This document shows positions 1 through 5,118 of a DNA stretch of 6,788 bases, one piece after another. This DNA is from Salinirussus sp. Its GTDB lineage: Archaea > Halobacteriota > Halobacteria > Halobacteriales > Haloarculaceae. Position 1 is the first letter of the stretch; every line of letters starts with the position of its first letter. The DNA is taken from the NCBI GenBank assembly GCA_028275005.1, contig JAQCNN010000013.1, forward strand, positions 1 to 6,788, written 5' to 3'. The notes beneath the pieces were generated by a model. That model saw only the letters and a program-made list of their open reading frames with translations, was not told where the DNA came from and made no database searches. The position numbers were made by a program, and so were the translations under genes.

Positions 1-272
1 ATCTGCGTTGTCGGGGCGCCGACACGGGACTTCTGGTCGCGCTCGCTGGAGTCGAAGGCCCGCCACTCCGGGCCGGGGTCGATCTCGTCCTCCTCGACGA
101 CGAGGCCACACTCCTCACAGACGGTCTCGCCGTGTTCGGCGTCGTTGACCAGTGTGCCACTACACTCCGGGCAGACCAGCTCCTCTTCGTCCTGTGTTTC
201 GGTTTCTGTCTCTGTCTCTTCCTCGCGCTCTTCGCGCTCGCGCGTGCCTCGCCTCGTGGTGGTGTCGGTCAT
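1..272 (-). CDS. tfb: Transcription initiation factor TFB (TFIIB), N-terminal part, cut by window edge
   Basis: TFB bridges promoter-bound TBP and RNA polymerase in archaeal transcription initiation. Ninety codons plus two bases are visible, reading in from the left edge on the minus strand. Residues 7-31 are a charged tail of Arg and Glu followed by a Glu-Thr repeat, as is usual before the zinc ribbon in haloarchaeal TFBs. Residues 34-55 form the zinc ribbon, with Cys34 and Cys37 (CPEC) and Cys52 and Cys55 (CEEC). The B-reader/linker block follows: IDPGPEWRAF at 64-73, then SERDQKSRVGAPTT at 76-89, which is strongly conserved. The two cyclin-like repeats lie outside the window. The ATG at 270-272 gives a normal N-terminus. 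Haloarchaea carry several tfb paralogues and the visible part does not say which this is. The family call is secure. Confidence 0.96.
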   Translation of the reverse strand, partial: MTDTTTRRGTREREEREEETETETETQDEEELVCPECSGTLVNDAEHGETVCEECGLVVEEDEIDPGPEWRAFDSSERDQKSRVGAPTTQ

Positions 273-339
273 GGTGTGCAAAACGGGTGAAGATACCCGG
301 AGAACGTCGTATCGTATTAATGTATTGGGCTTTCGGCAT

Positions 340-355
340 CTTAAAGTCTTTGGGG
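340..355 (-). promoter_or_regulatory. Likely BRE/TATA promoter of tfb
   Basis: On the minus strand this reads CCCCAAAGACTTTAAG, a close fit to the haloarchaeal pattern of a purine-rich BRE (CNAAA) three bases before a TTTA-type box. The box is centred about 70 bases before the tfb ATG, so initiation about 26 bases downstream would give a 5' leader of roughly 44 bases. This is longer than the leaders inferred for the other genes here. Called by eye. Confidence 0.55.
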
Positions 356-372
356 AACAAGAGATAGATTCG

Positions 373-385
373 CTGTCTCAGACAG
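373..385. promoter_or_regulatory. 13-bp palindrome, possible operator between tfb and gatC
   Basis: CTGTCT-C-AGACAG is a perfect inverted repeat with 6-base arms and one central base. It lies between the tfb box (340-355) and the gatC BRE (389-393), ending four bases before the latter. A bound dimeric regulator could affect both divergent genes. A related half (GACAGACATCG, 407-417) recurs just before gatC. The palindrome is seen directly; a regulatory role is inference. Confidence 0.35.
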
Positions 386-388
386 CAT

Positions 389-402
389 CGAAACGCTTAG
401 TG
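389..402 (+). promoter_or_regulatory. Likely BRE/TATA promoter of gatCA, leaderless
   Basis: The sequence CGAAACGCTTAGTG combines a consensus BRE (CGAAA, 389-393) with a TATA-like CTTAGT (396-401). The box centre is about 27 bases before the gatC ATG at 426, so transcription would begin at or next to the start codon. Leaderless mRNAs are common in haloarchaea. Confidence 0.6.
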
Positions 403-425
403 ACGGGACAGACATCGCAGTGGAT

Positions 426-704
426 ATGAGCGAGTCAGCTGTCGAGCCCGAGGAGGTCGCCCACATCGCCGACCTGGCGCGCGTCGACCTCGACGACGAC
501 GAACTGGAGGCCTTCGCCGAGCAGTTCGCCGACATCCTCGCGTACTTCGAGACACTAGACGAGGTGCCCGAGGTCGAGCGCGAACCCGACCTCACCAACG
601 TGATGCGAACCGACGAGGTCGAGGCGTCGCTGAGCCAGGCCGAGGCGCTGGCGAACGCCCCGGACGCCGAGGACGGCTTCTTCAAGGGTCCGCGGGTCTC
701 GTGA
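426..704 (+). CDS. gatC: Aspartyl/glutamyl-tRNA amidotransferase subunit C
   Basis: GatC is the small subunit of the GatCAB amidotransferase, which converts mischarged Asp-tRNA(Asn), and in some organisms Glu-tRNA(Gln), to the amide form. It wraps around GatA and stabilises the complex. From the ATG at 426 the protein has 92 residues, the usual length. It has the family pattern: an N-terminal helix with EEVAHIADLARVDL (residues 9-22), a second helix ending in FADILAYFETLDEV, and a C-terminal block with MRTDEV, EALANAPD and the terminal FFKGPRV motif. A GTG at 420 is in frame, but ATG 426 fits both the family N-terminus and the promoter spacing. Its stop overlaps the gatA start by four bases (GTGA), indicating translational coupling. 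Confidence 0.96.
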   Translation: MSESAVEPEEVAHIADLARVDLDDDELEAFAEQFADILAYFETLDEVPEVEREPDLTNVMRTDEVEASLSQAEALANAPDAEDGFFKGPRVS

Positions 705-2014
705 GCATGAGCGGTTACAACGCGTACATCACCAGCGAGTCCATCCCGGGGAGTGAGGACGGTCCTCTCGCCGGCCGGACCGTTGCTGTCAAGGACAACA
801 TCTCCACAGAGGGCGTCCCGACGACCTGCGGGTCGGCGATGCTCGCGGAGTATGTCCCCCCCTACGACGCGACAGTCGTCAGACGGCTGAAGGAAGCCGG
901 CGCGACCATCCCCGGCAAGACGAACATGGACGAGTTCGGGATGGGGACGACGACCGAGACCTCGGCCTTTGGCCCCGTGGAGAACCCCGCCGCCGAGGGG
1001 TACGTCCCCGGCGGCTCATCAGGTGGGTCGGCGGCCGCCGTCGCCGCCGGCGACGCCGACCTCGCGCTGGGCAGTGATACCGGGGGCTCTGTCCGGTGTC
1101 CCGCCGCCTTCTGTGGTGTGGTCGGGATCAAGCCGACCTACGGGCTGGTCTCCCGGTACGGGCTGGTCGCCTACGCCAACTCCCTGGAGCAGATCGGCCC
1201 GCTCGCACCCACAGTCGAGGAGGCCGCCGAACTGCTCGGGGTTATCGCCGGCCCCGACGACCGGGACGCAACGACCCGGGACGCCCGCGAGGAGACGGGC
1301 AACGGCGACGCCTACGACTACGCGAGCGCCGCCGACGGCGACGTCGACGGGATGACAGTCGGTGTGCCGACGGAGCTGCTGGAGGGGGCCGACGAGGCGG
1401 TCTGCGAGCAGTTCTGGGCCGCCATCGACGACCTCGAGGCCCGAGGCGCGAGCTACCACGAGGTCGACCTCCCCTCGCTCACCCACGCTGTCGAGGCCTA
1501 CTACGTCATCGCGATGTCCGAGGCGTCATCGAATCTCGCCCGGTTCGACGGCGTCCGGTACGGGCTGCCCGCCAGCGAAACCGAGGAAGGGTACGACGAC
1601 GACTGGAACGCCGCCTACGCCCGTGTCCGCGAGGCGGGCTTTGGCGAGGAGGTCAAACGGCGGGTCCTGCTCGGGACGTACGCCCTCTCGGCGGGCTACC
1701 AGGACAAGTACTACAAGAAGGCCCAGGACGCCCGCGCCTGGGTGAAACGGGACTTCGACGAGGCACTGGAGAGCGCGGACGTCCTCGCCTCGCCGACGAT
1801 GCCCGTCCCGCCGTTCGAGCGCGGCGAGAGTCTCGACGACCCGCTGAAGATGTATCTCGCCGACGCCAACACGACACCGGTAAATCTCGCCAACCTCCCC
1901 GCTATCTCGGTGCCCGCCGGCGAGACCGACACAGGACTCCCCGTTGGACTCCAACTGGTCGGCCCGGCCTTCGGCGAGAAGGCGGTCATCCGGGCGGGCA
2001 GCGCGCTCGCGTAA
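701..2014 (+). CDS. gatA: Aspartyl/glutamyl-tRNA amidotransferase subunit A (amidase)
   Basis: GatA is the glutaminase subunit of GatCAB. It releases ammonia from Gln (or Asn), which passes to GatB for transamidation of the mischarged tRNA. The 437-residue protein carries the complete amidase-signature Ser-cisSer-Lys triad: Lys31 in VAVKDNIS, cis-Ser106 in PGGSSGGSAAAV, and nucleophile Ser130 in GSDTGGSVRCPAAFCG. The spacings (75 and 24 residues) match those I recall for Staphylococcus aureus GatA. Further family blocks are KTNMDEFGMG (73-82), GIKPTYGLVSRYGLVAY, SLEQIGP, and near the C-terminus TTPVNLANLPAISVPAG and GLPVGLQLVGP. The N-terminus is short, as in other archaeal GatA. The GTG at 701 overlaps the gatC stop; an ATG two codons later (707) is an alternative. 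No gatB follows, and GatB is presumably encoded elsewhere. Length is complete and no triad residue is missing. Confidence 0.97.
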   Translation: MSMSGYNAYITSESIPGSEDGPLAGRTVAVKDNISTEGVPTTCGSAMLAEYVPPYDATVVRRLKEAGATIPGKTNMDEFGMGTTTETSAFGPVENPAAEGYVPGGSSGGSAAAVAAGDADLALGSDTGGSVRCPAAFCGVVGIKPTYGLVSRYGLVAYANSLEQIGPLAPTVEEAAELLGVIAGPDDRDATTRDAREETGNGDAYDYASAADGDVDGMTVGVPTELLEGADEAVCEQFWAAIDDLEARGASYHEVDLPSLTHAVEAYYVIAMSEASSNLARFDGVRYGLPASETEEGYDDDWNAAYARVREAGFGEEVKRRVLLGTYALSAGYQDKYYKKAQDARAWVKRDFDEALESADVLASPTMPVPPFERGESLDDPLKMYLADANTTPVNLANLPAISVPAGETDTGLPVGLQLVGPAFGEKAVIRAGSALA

Positions 2015-2061
2015 CAGGGCACGTGTGTCGAGAACGGGGACGGGTGCTCGCCTGGGCGTAG

Positions 2062-2080
2062 CCGGACCCGTTCGGGTCGG
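2062..2080. other. Small hairpin in the spacer between convergent gatA and glycosyltransferase genes
   Basis: The 87-base spacer 2015-2101 separates two converging genes. It contains CCG-g-ACCC-GTTC-GGGT-CGG, a 7-bp stem with one bulged G and a 4-base loop. Both genes would terminate here. There is no T-rich tract on either strand, which archaeal termination usually prefers, so I list it as a hairpin rather than a terminator. Confidence 0.3.
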
Positions 2081-2101
2081 CCCGGCGACAGCCGGACGGC
2101 G

Positions 2102-3214
2102 TTAGGAGGGGACAGGGAGTCGGTCGTAGACCTCGGCCAGCCGGTCGACGGCGTGGTCGACGCTGAGGGAGTTTCGGCGGGCCAGACAGACCTCGCTGAG
2201 CCGGTCGCGCTCCACGAAGGTACGGTCGATAGCCGCCGCGAGCGCCTCGGGGTCCCCGGCCGGGGCCGTGTAGCCCGTCTCGCCCTCCTCGATGGTGTCG
2301 GCGAGTGCGCCGGCGTCCACGCCCGCGACAGGCGTCCCGCAGGCGTTCGCCTCCAGCGCCACCAGCCCCTGTGTCTCGACCGGGCTGGGAAAGCCAAAGA
2401 CGTCCAGTGTGGCGTAGAAGGCGGGGAGGTCCTCACGGTCCAGAAAGCCCAGAAACCGGGCCGTGACCCCGTGTTCGTCGGCCAGACGCTCGAGGTCCCC
2501 GCGTGCCGGACCGTCGCCGCCAAGGGCCAGTGTCACCTCGCGGTCCAGTCCGGCGACGGCCTCGACGAGCACCTCCAGCCGCTTCTCGTGGCCGTGGCGG
2601 CCGGTGTAGCCCACGAGCGGCCCGTCGGGCAGGTTGAAGCGCTCGCGGGGGGCATCGACGGGCGCGAACACGTCCGTGTCGACGCCGTTCGGGACGACCG
2701 TCACCTCGGTGTCGACACCGACGACCTCCTCGACGTGTGTCGCCGTGCGTTCGCTGGGCGCAACGACGACGTCGACGTTGTTGAGAAACCACCGCTCGTA
2801 CCCGGTCGCGGCCTGCCGGACCGTTCGCCTCACCTGGTCGCCGACCGAGAGATACTCCGCGTACTCCGCACAGGGGGTATGGTACGAGGCGACGAGCGGG
2901 CGGTCACCCCCTCGGGCCGCCCGTAGCGCCCCCAGCCCGACCCCGAAGGGGGTGTGAGCGTGGACGATATCGGTGTTCGCGACCGGGTCGGGAACACTGG
3001 GCAGCCCCATACGGAACCCGTCGTAGAAGGGGAACGGGAGGCTTCCGACGGGGTGTTCGGTGGGCCCCGGGTCGTGGTCACTGCCCGGATAGACCACGTC
3101 CATCCGGCTACCACGCTGTTCCCAGCGGTCCCGCCACGTCCGGACGGTGTAGGTCACCCCGTTGACCGTCGGGAGGTAGGTGTCGGTGAACGCGGCCACC
3201 CGGGGGAGCGTCAT
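2102..3214 (-). CDS. GT4-family glycosyltransferase, possibly lipid (archaeol) directed
   Basis: A retaining GT-B glycosyltransferase of 370 residues, expected to transfer a sugar from a nucleotide donor. The N-terminal acceptor domain begins with FTDTYLPTVNGV (9-20), a block typical of family 4 enzymes acting on lipid acceptors such as diacylglycerol. HAHTPFG (85-91) and SYHTP (110-114) follow. The linker has VPNGVDTDVF (174-183). The C-terminal donor domain has GRHGHEKR (205-212, phosphate-binding Arg206 and Lys211), GGDGP (232-236) and the EX7E motif with Glu280 and Glu288 in ETQGLVALEANACG. There is no signal peptide or membrane helix, so it is probably cytoplasmic or peripheral at the membrane. 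The ATG at 3212-3214 fits the family N-terminus. A second GT4 gene lies 84 bases upstream on the same strand. Family is certain; the acceptor is inferred, and exopolysaccharide or protein glycosylation remain possible. Confidence 0.92.
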   Translation of the reverse strand: MTLPRVAAFTDTYLPTVNGVTYTVRTWRDRWEQRGSRMDVVYPGSDHDPGPTEHPVGSLPFPFYDGFRMGLPSVPDPVANTDIVHAHTPFGVGLGALRAARGGDRPLVASYHTPCAEYAEYLSVGDQVRRTVRQAATGYERWFLNNVDVVVAPSERTATHVEEVVGVDTEVTVVPNGVDTDVFAPVDAPRERFNLPDGPLVGYTGRHGHEKRLEVLVEAVAGLDREVTLALGGDGPARGDLERLADEHGVTARFLGFLDREDLPAFYATLDVFGFPSPVETQGLVALEANACGTPVAGVDAGALADTIEEGETGYTAPAGDPEALAAAIDRTFVERDRLSEVCLARRNSLSVDHAVDRLAEVYDRLPVPS

Positions 3215-3238
3215 CGGCGCGGAATCATCGGTCGAGTG

Positions 3239-3252
3239 ACTAAGAAGTTGTT
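3239..3252 (-). promoter_or_regulatory. Likely TATA box of the first (downstream) glycosyltransferase gene
   Basis: On the minus strand an A/T-rich stretch, AATAACAACTTCTTAGT, stands out in otherwise GC-rich DNA. CTTAGT (3239-3244) is centred about 28 bases before the ATG at 3214, the same box and nearly the same spacing as at gatC. It suggests an independent, near-leaderless transcript, although read-through from the upstream glycosyltransferase is also possible. Confidence 0.5.
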
Positions 3253-3298
3253 ATTCCCGCCGTGTCGGTCGTCACCGGAAGCCGACTGGGGTCCCAGC

Positions 3299-4390
3299 CT
3301 ACGACAGGCTCGGGTCCCCGTCTACGACCCGGCCGGGCTCACCCTCGAGCGCTGCCTCGTAGGCCTCGACGAGCCCGTCACCGACGCGGTCGAGACTGTG
3401 CTCGCGGGCGGTCTCGCGGGCGTTCTCGCCGAGTCGCTCGCGCAGGGACGGGTCGGCGGCAAGCCGGGTGAGCGCCTCGCGGTACTCCGCCTGTGTCGAA
3501 CACAGCAGGCAGTCGTGGCCGTCCTCGTAGAACTCCCGGAAGACCGGGATGTCCGAGAGGACAACCGCCTTTCCACAGGCCATCGCCTCCAAGACGGCGA
3601 TCCCCTGATTTTCCGCCTTCGTAGGAAAGAGATAGACGTCGCCGGCGCCGTAGGCCCCGCGGACGTCGTCGACCCAGCCGGTGAAGGTGACGTTCTCCGG
3701 GGGGTCGCGGGTCCACCGCCGGACGGTCCGGGAGGCCTGGGGGCCGTCGTCGTAGGGGCCAAACCACGCAAAGTCGTAGTCGGTCTGCTCGGCCAGCCGA
3801 CAGAAGGTGCTCACCCCCTTTCGCTCGAAGACGTTGCCAACCGCGAACACGACCATCCCGGAGAGGCCAAACCGGTCGCGGTAGGCCGCCCGTCGGTCGT
3901 CGTGGCCCGCGAGTGCGTCGGTGTCGACCCCGTTGCTCAGCGGCCGGACCGGCGCGTCGATGGGGTAGTCCTGGAGGGTTCGCCTGGTGTACTGGCTCGG
4001 GCAGAGCACCAGGTCCGCCTGCGAGTAGTACCACCGCAGATACCGGCGGAGTACGGGTGCAATCGCGTGTGACCCGCGGAAACTCCCCCGGAAGTCCTCG
4101 CCGGTGACGTGGGTGTGGAGGACAACCGGGCGGTCGTGGCGGCGGGCGTGGCGGACCAGGGCGACACTGCCGGGGCCAATCATGTTGCAGTGGAGCAGGT
4201 CGTACTCCCGCAGTGTGCTGGCGCCGCCGCCGAGGCTCGCGAGGGCACGCGTCGGGCTCGCACCCTGCCAGGGCGAGGTGAGAAAGTCGACGTCGGTGTC
4301 CGCGAGCGCCTGGCGCTGGTGGTCGACGGAGGTGCCGATTCCACTGCGCTCGAGTTGGGCGGCAAGCTCCAGATAGTGTAGGACCCGCAC
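3299..4390 (-). CDS. GT4-family glycosyltransferase, possibly second-sugar transferase on a glycolipid
   Basis: A second retaining GT-B enzyme, 363 residues from the GTG at 4388-4390. The N-terminus MRVLHYLELAAQLERSGIGT followed by HQRQAL (24-29) resembles the SGIG...HQ block I recall in enzymes that add a second hexose to monoglycosyl-diacylglycerol. The linker has SNGVDTDAL (152-160). The donor domain has GNVFERKG (185-192, Arg190 and Lys191), FTGWVDDV (236-243) and EX7E with Glu260 and Glu268 in ENQGIAVLEAMACG. It is soluble by sequence. An in-frame ATG at 4462 would add a 24-residue Pro/Arg-rich stretch unlike the family and would swallow the likely TATA box, so I prefer the GTG. It is the upstream partner of another GT4 gene. 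Family is certain; the substrate is inferred from memory of N-terminal motifs only. Confidence 0.9.
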   Translation of the reverse strand: MRVLHYLELAAQLERSGIGTSVDHQRQALADTDVDFLTSPWQGASPTRALASLGGGASTLREYDLLHCNMIGPGSVALVRHARRHDRPVVLHTHVTGEDFRGSFRGSHAIAPVLRRYLRWYYSQADLVLCPSQYTRRTLQDYPIDAPVRPLSNGVDTDALAGHDDRRAAYRDRFGLSGMVVFAVGNVFERKGVSTFCRLAEQTDYDFAWFGPYDDGPQASRTVRRWTRDPPENVTFTGWVDDVRGAYGAGDVYLFPTKAENQGIAVLEAMACGKAVVLSDIPVFREFYEDGHDCLLCSTQAEYREALTRLAADPSLRERLGENARETAREHSLDRVGDGLVEAYEAALEGEPGRVVDGDPSLS

Positions 4391-4394
4391 GGGT

Positions 4395-4409
4395 GAGGCG
4401 AGGCGAGGC
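4395..4409. repeat. (GAGGC)3 tandem repeat before the upstream glycosyltransferase gene
   Basis: Three perfect copies of GAGGC lie between the GTG start at 4390 and its probable TATA box. On the gene's own strand it reads as GCCTC copies. Copy-number change would alter the TATA-to-start spacing in 5-base steps. Confidence 0.6.
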
Positions 4410-4412
4410 GCA

Positions 4413-4420
4413 GGCAAAAC
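4413..4420 (-). promoter_or_regulatory. Weak TATA-like box of the upstream glycosyltransferase gene
   Basis: GTTTTGCC on the minus strand, centred about 27 bases before the GTG at 4390, is the only T-rich element in this GC-rich spacer. The spacing agrees with a leaderless transcript starting at that GTG and supports the choice of start. No clear BRE is visible. Confidence 0.4.
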
Positions 4421-4442
4421 GCTACCGGAAGCGCGATCGGGC

Positions 4443-4450
4443 GGGGGGGG
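4443..4450. repeat. Run of eight G in the divergent promoter region
   Basis: An uninterrupted G8 tract, preceded by GGGC, lies in the 98-base region between the divergent glycosyltransferase and rnp4 genes, about 39 bases before the rnp4 start. Such tracts are prone to slippage and to sequencing length errors. No clear TATA box for rnp4 is visible; the nearest candidate is around 4457-4464 (ACGCATAG). Confidence 0.6.
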
Positions 4451-4488
4451 AGCTCTACGCATAGGCAGGCGGGCGATGAATTGATTCT

Positions 4489-4773
4489 GTGTTCATCTCC
4501 GAGGAGCGGTTCGAGCGGCTACAGGAGTTGGCCCGCGAGGCCACCAGCACGGGCCACAGGGAGCGGGCCCGGCGGTACGTGCGACGTGCCCGGCGGATCG
4601 CCGAGCGCAACCGGCTCACCTTACCCCGTCGGTTCCTTCGGTTCACCTGCGACCGGTGTGACGCCTACCTTCGCCCCGGCCGGAACGCCCGTGTTCGCCT
4701 GCAGGGCGGCCACGTCGTCGTCACCTGTGACTGTGGCGAACACGCCCGCTACCCCTACCGTGAGGGCGGCTGA
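4489..4773 (+). CDS. rnp4: Ribonuclease P protein component 4 (Rpp21/Rpr2 family)
   Basis: A protein subunit of archaeal RNase P, which removes the 5' leader of precursor tRNAs. It pairs with the Rpp29 homologue to support the specificity domain of the RNA. The 94-residue length is normal for haloarchaea. Residues 2-43 are a basic helical region containing RARRYVRRARRIAERNRL, the conserved RNA- and partner-binding helices. A zinc ribbon follows, with Cys54 and Cys57 (CDRC) and Cys80 and Cys82 (CDC). The intervening segment LRPGRNARVRL and the end, ARYPYR, are also family-typical. The GTG at 4489 is the only in-frame start that retains the N-terminal helix; the nearby ATG at 4476 meets a stop after one codon. 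The gene diverges from the glycosyltransferases and precedes yhbY by 99 bases. It is notably basic for a halophile, as expected for an RNA-binding subunit. Confidence 0.95.
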   Translation: MFISEERFERLQELAREATSTGHRERARRYVRRARRIAERNRLTLPRRFLRFTCDRCDAYLRPGRNARVRLQGGHVVVTCDCGEHARYPYREGG

Positions 4774-4787
4774 GGCCGGCCTCGGCC
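4768..4787 (+). other. Hairpin spanning the rnp4 stop codon
   Basis: A perfect 12-base palindrome, GAGGCCGGCCTC (4772-4783), is extended on both sides by a G-U wobble and three further pairs (GGC/GCC). In RNA this gives an 8-bp stem with a 4-base CCGG loop enclosing the rnp4 TGA. No T-rich tract follows, so it may be a 3'-end stabilising or pausing structure rather than a terminator. Confidence 0.4.
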
Positions 4788-4838
4788 AGGGACAACACCG
4801 GACAGCGCCAGCGTCTCGGCCGGACACAGGTGGGATCA

Positions 4839-4846
4839 CTTTTACC
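4839..4846 (+). promoter_or_regulatory. Likely TATA box of the yhbY-mscS operon
   Basis: CTTTTACC stands out in the 99-base spacer after rnp4. It is centred about 31 bases before the yhbY ATG, so initiation 25-27 bases downstream would leave a leader of only a few bases. This supports a transcript for yhbY-mscS separate from rnp4. Confidence 0.5.
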
Positions 4847-4872
4847 TCCGGCGTTGATCTGTTCGGCCAAAT

Positions 4873-5118
4873 ATGACAACGGACCGGAGTCGTGCCATCC
4901 ACGAACTCGACGCGACGGTACGGGTCGGCAAGCGCGGTGTGGAGCCGGTCGCCGACGAGGTGGCCAGCCAACTCGAGGACCGACAGTTCGTCAAGGCAAA
5001 GTTTCTGAGGGCGGCGCGGGGAACGACCGAGACGGAGACGCTCGCGGCTGACCTGGCCGAACGGGCCGGAGCGGAGGTGGTCGACGTACGGGGGCACACG
5101 GCGGTGTTCGAGCGATGA
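4873..5118 (+). CDS. yhbY: YhbY-family (CRM domain) RNA-binding protein
   Basis: A small CRM-domain protein of 81 residues, the usual size for stand-alone archaeal members. The bacterial homologue YhbY associates with pre-50S ribosomal particles, and the fold resembles the C-terminal domain of translation factor IF3. The loop VGKRGVE (18-24), with the GxxG-type Gly19 and Gly22, is the expected RNA-contact motif. VKAKFLRAAR (40-49) forms the central strand and basic helix, and VVDVRGHTAVFER (69-81) is the conserved final strand. The ATG at 4873 fits both the family N-terminus and the upstream TATA spacing. Its stop overlaps the mscS start in ATGA, so the two are very probably translated together. 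A role in ribosome or RNA maturation is inferred from family membership and from the neighbouring RNase P subunit. Confidence 0.93.
   Translation: MTTDRSRAIHELDATVRVGKRGVEPVADEVASQLEDRQFVKAKFLRAARGTTETETLAADLAERAGAEVVDVRGHTAVFER

Noticed and set aside
1096..2061. Arg-rich plus-strand open frame within gatA (321 codons)
   Set aside because: It is an off-frame reading of gatA dominated by Arg, Gly and Pro. gatA shows full family conservation in its own frame.
2954..4072. Long plus-strand open frame opposite both glycosyltransferase genes (372 codons)
   Set aside because: It spans two well-supported minus-strand GT4 genes and their spacer, has no recognisable motif, and is the usual antisense open frame of GC-rich coding DNA.
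4391..4462. N-terminal extension of the upstream glycosyltransferase to an ATG at 4462
   Set aside because: The extra 24 residues are Pro/Arg-rich and unlike family N-termini, and they would cover the probable TATA box and the GAGGC repeat. GTG 4390 fits better.
4772..4783. The GAGGCCGGCCTC palindrome as an attachment site or regulator operator
   Set aside because: It overlaps the end of rnp4, there is no integrase, tRNA gene or duplicated copy in the window, and its extension by RNA-type pairing suits a transcript hairpin better.
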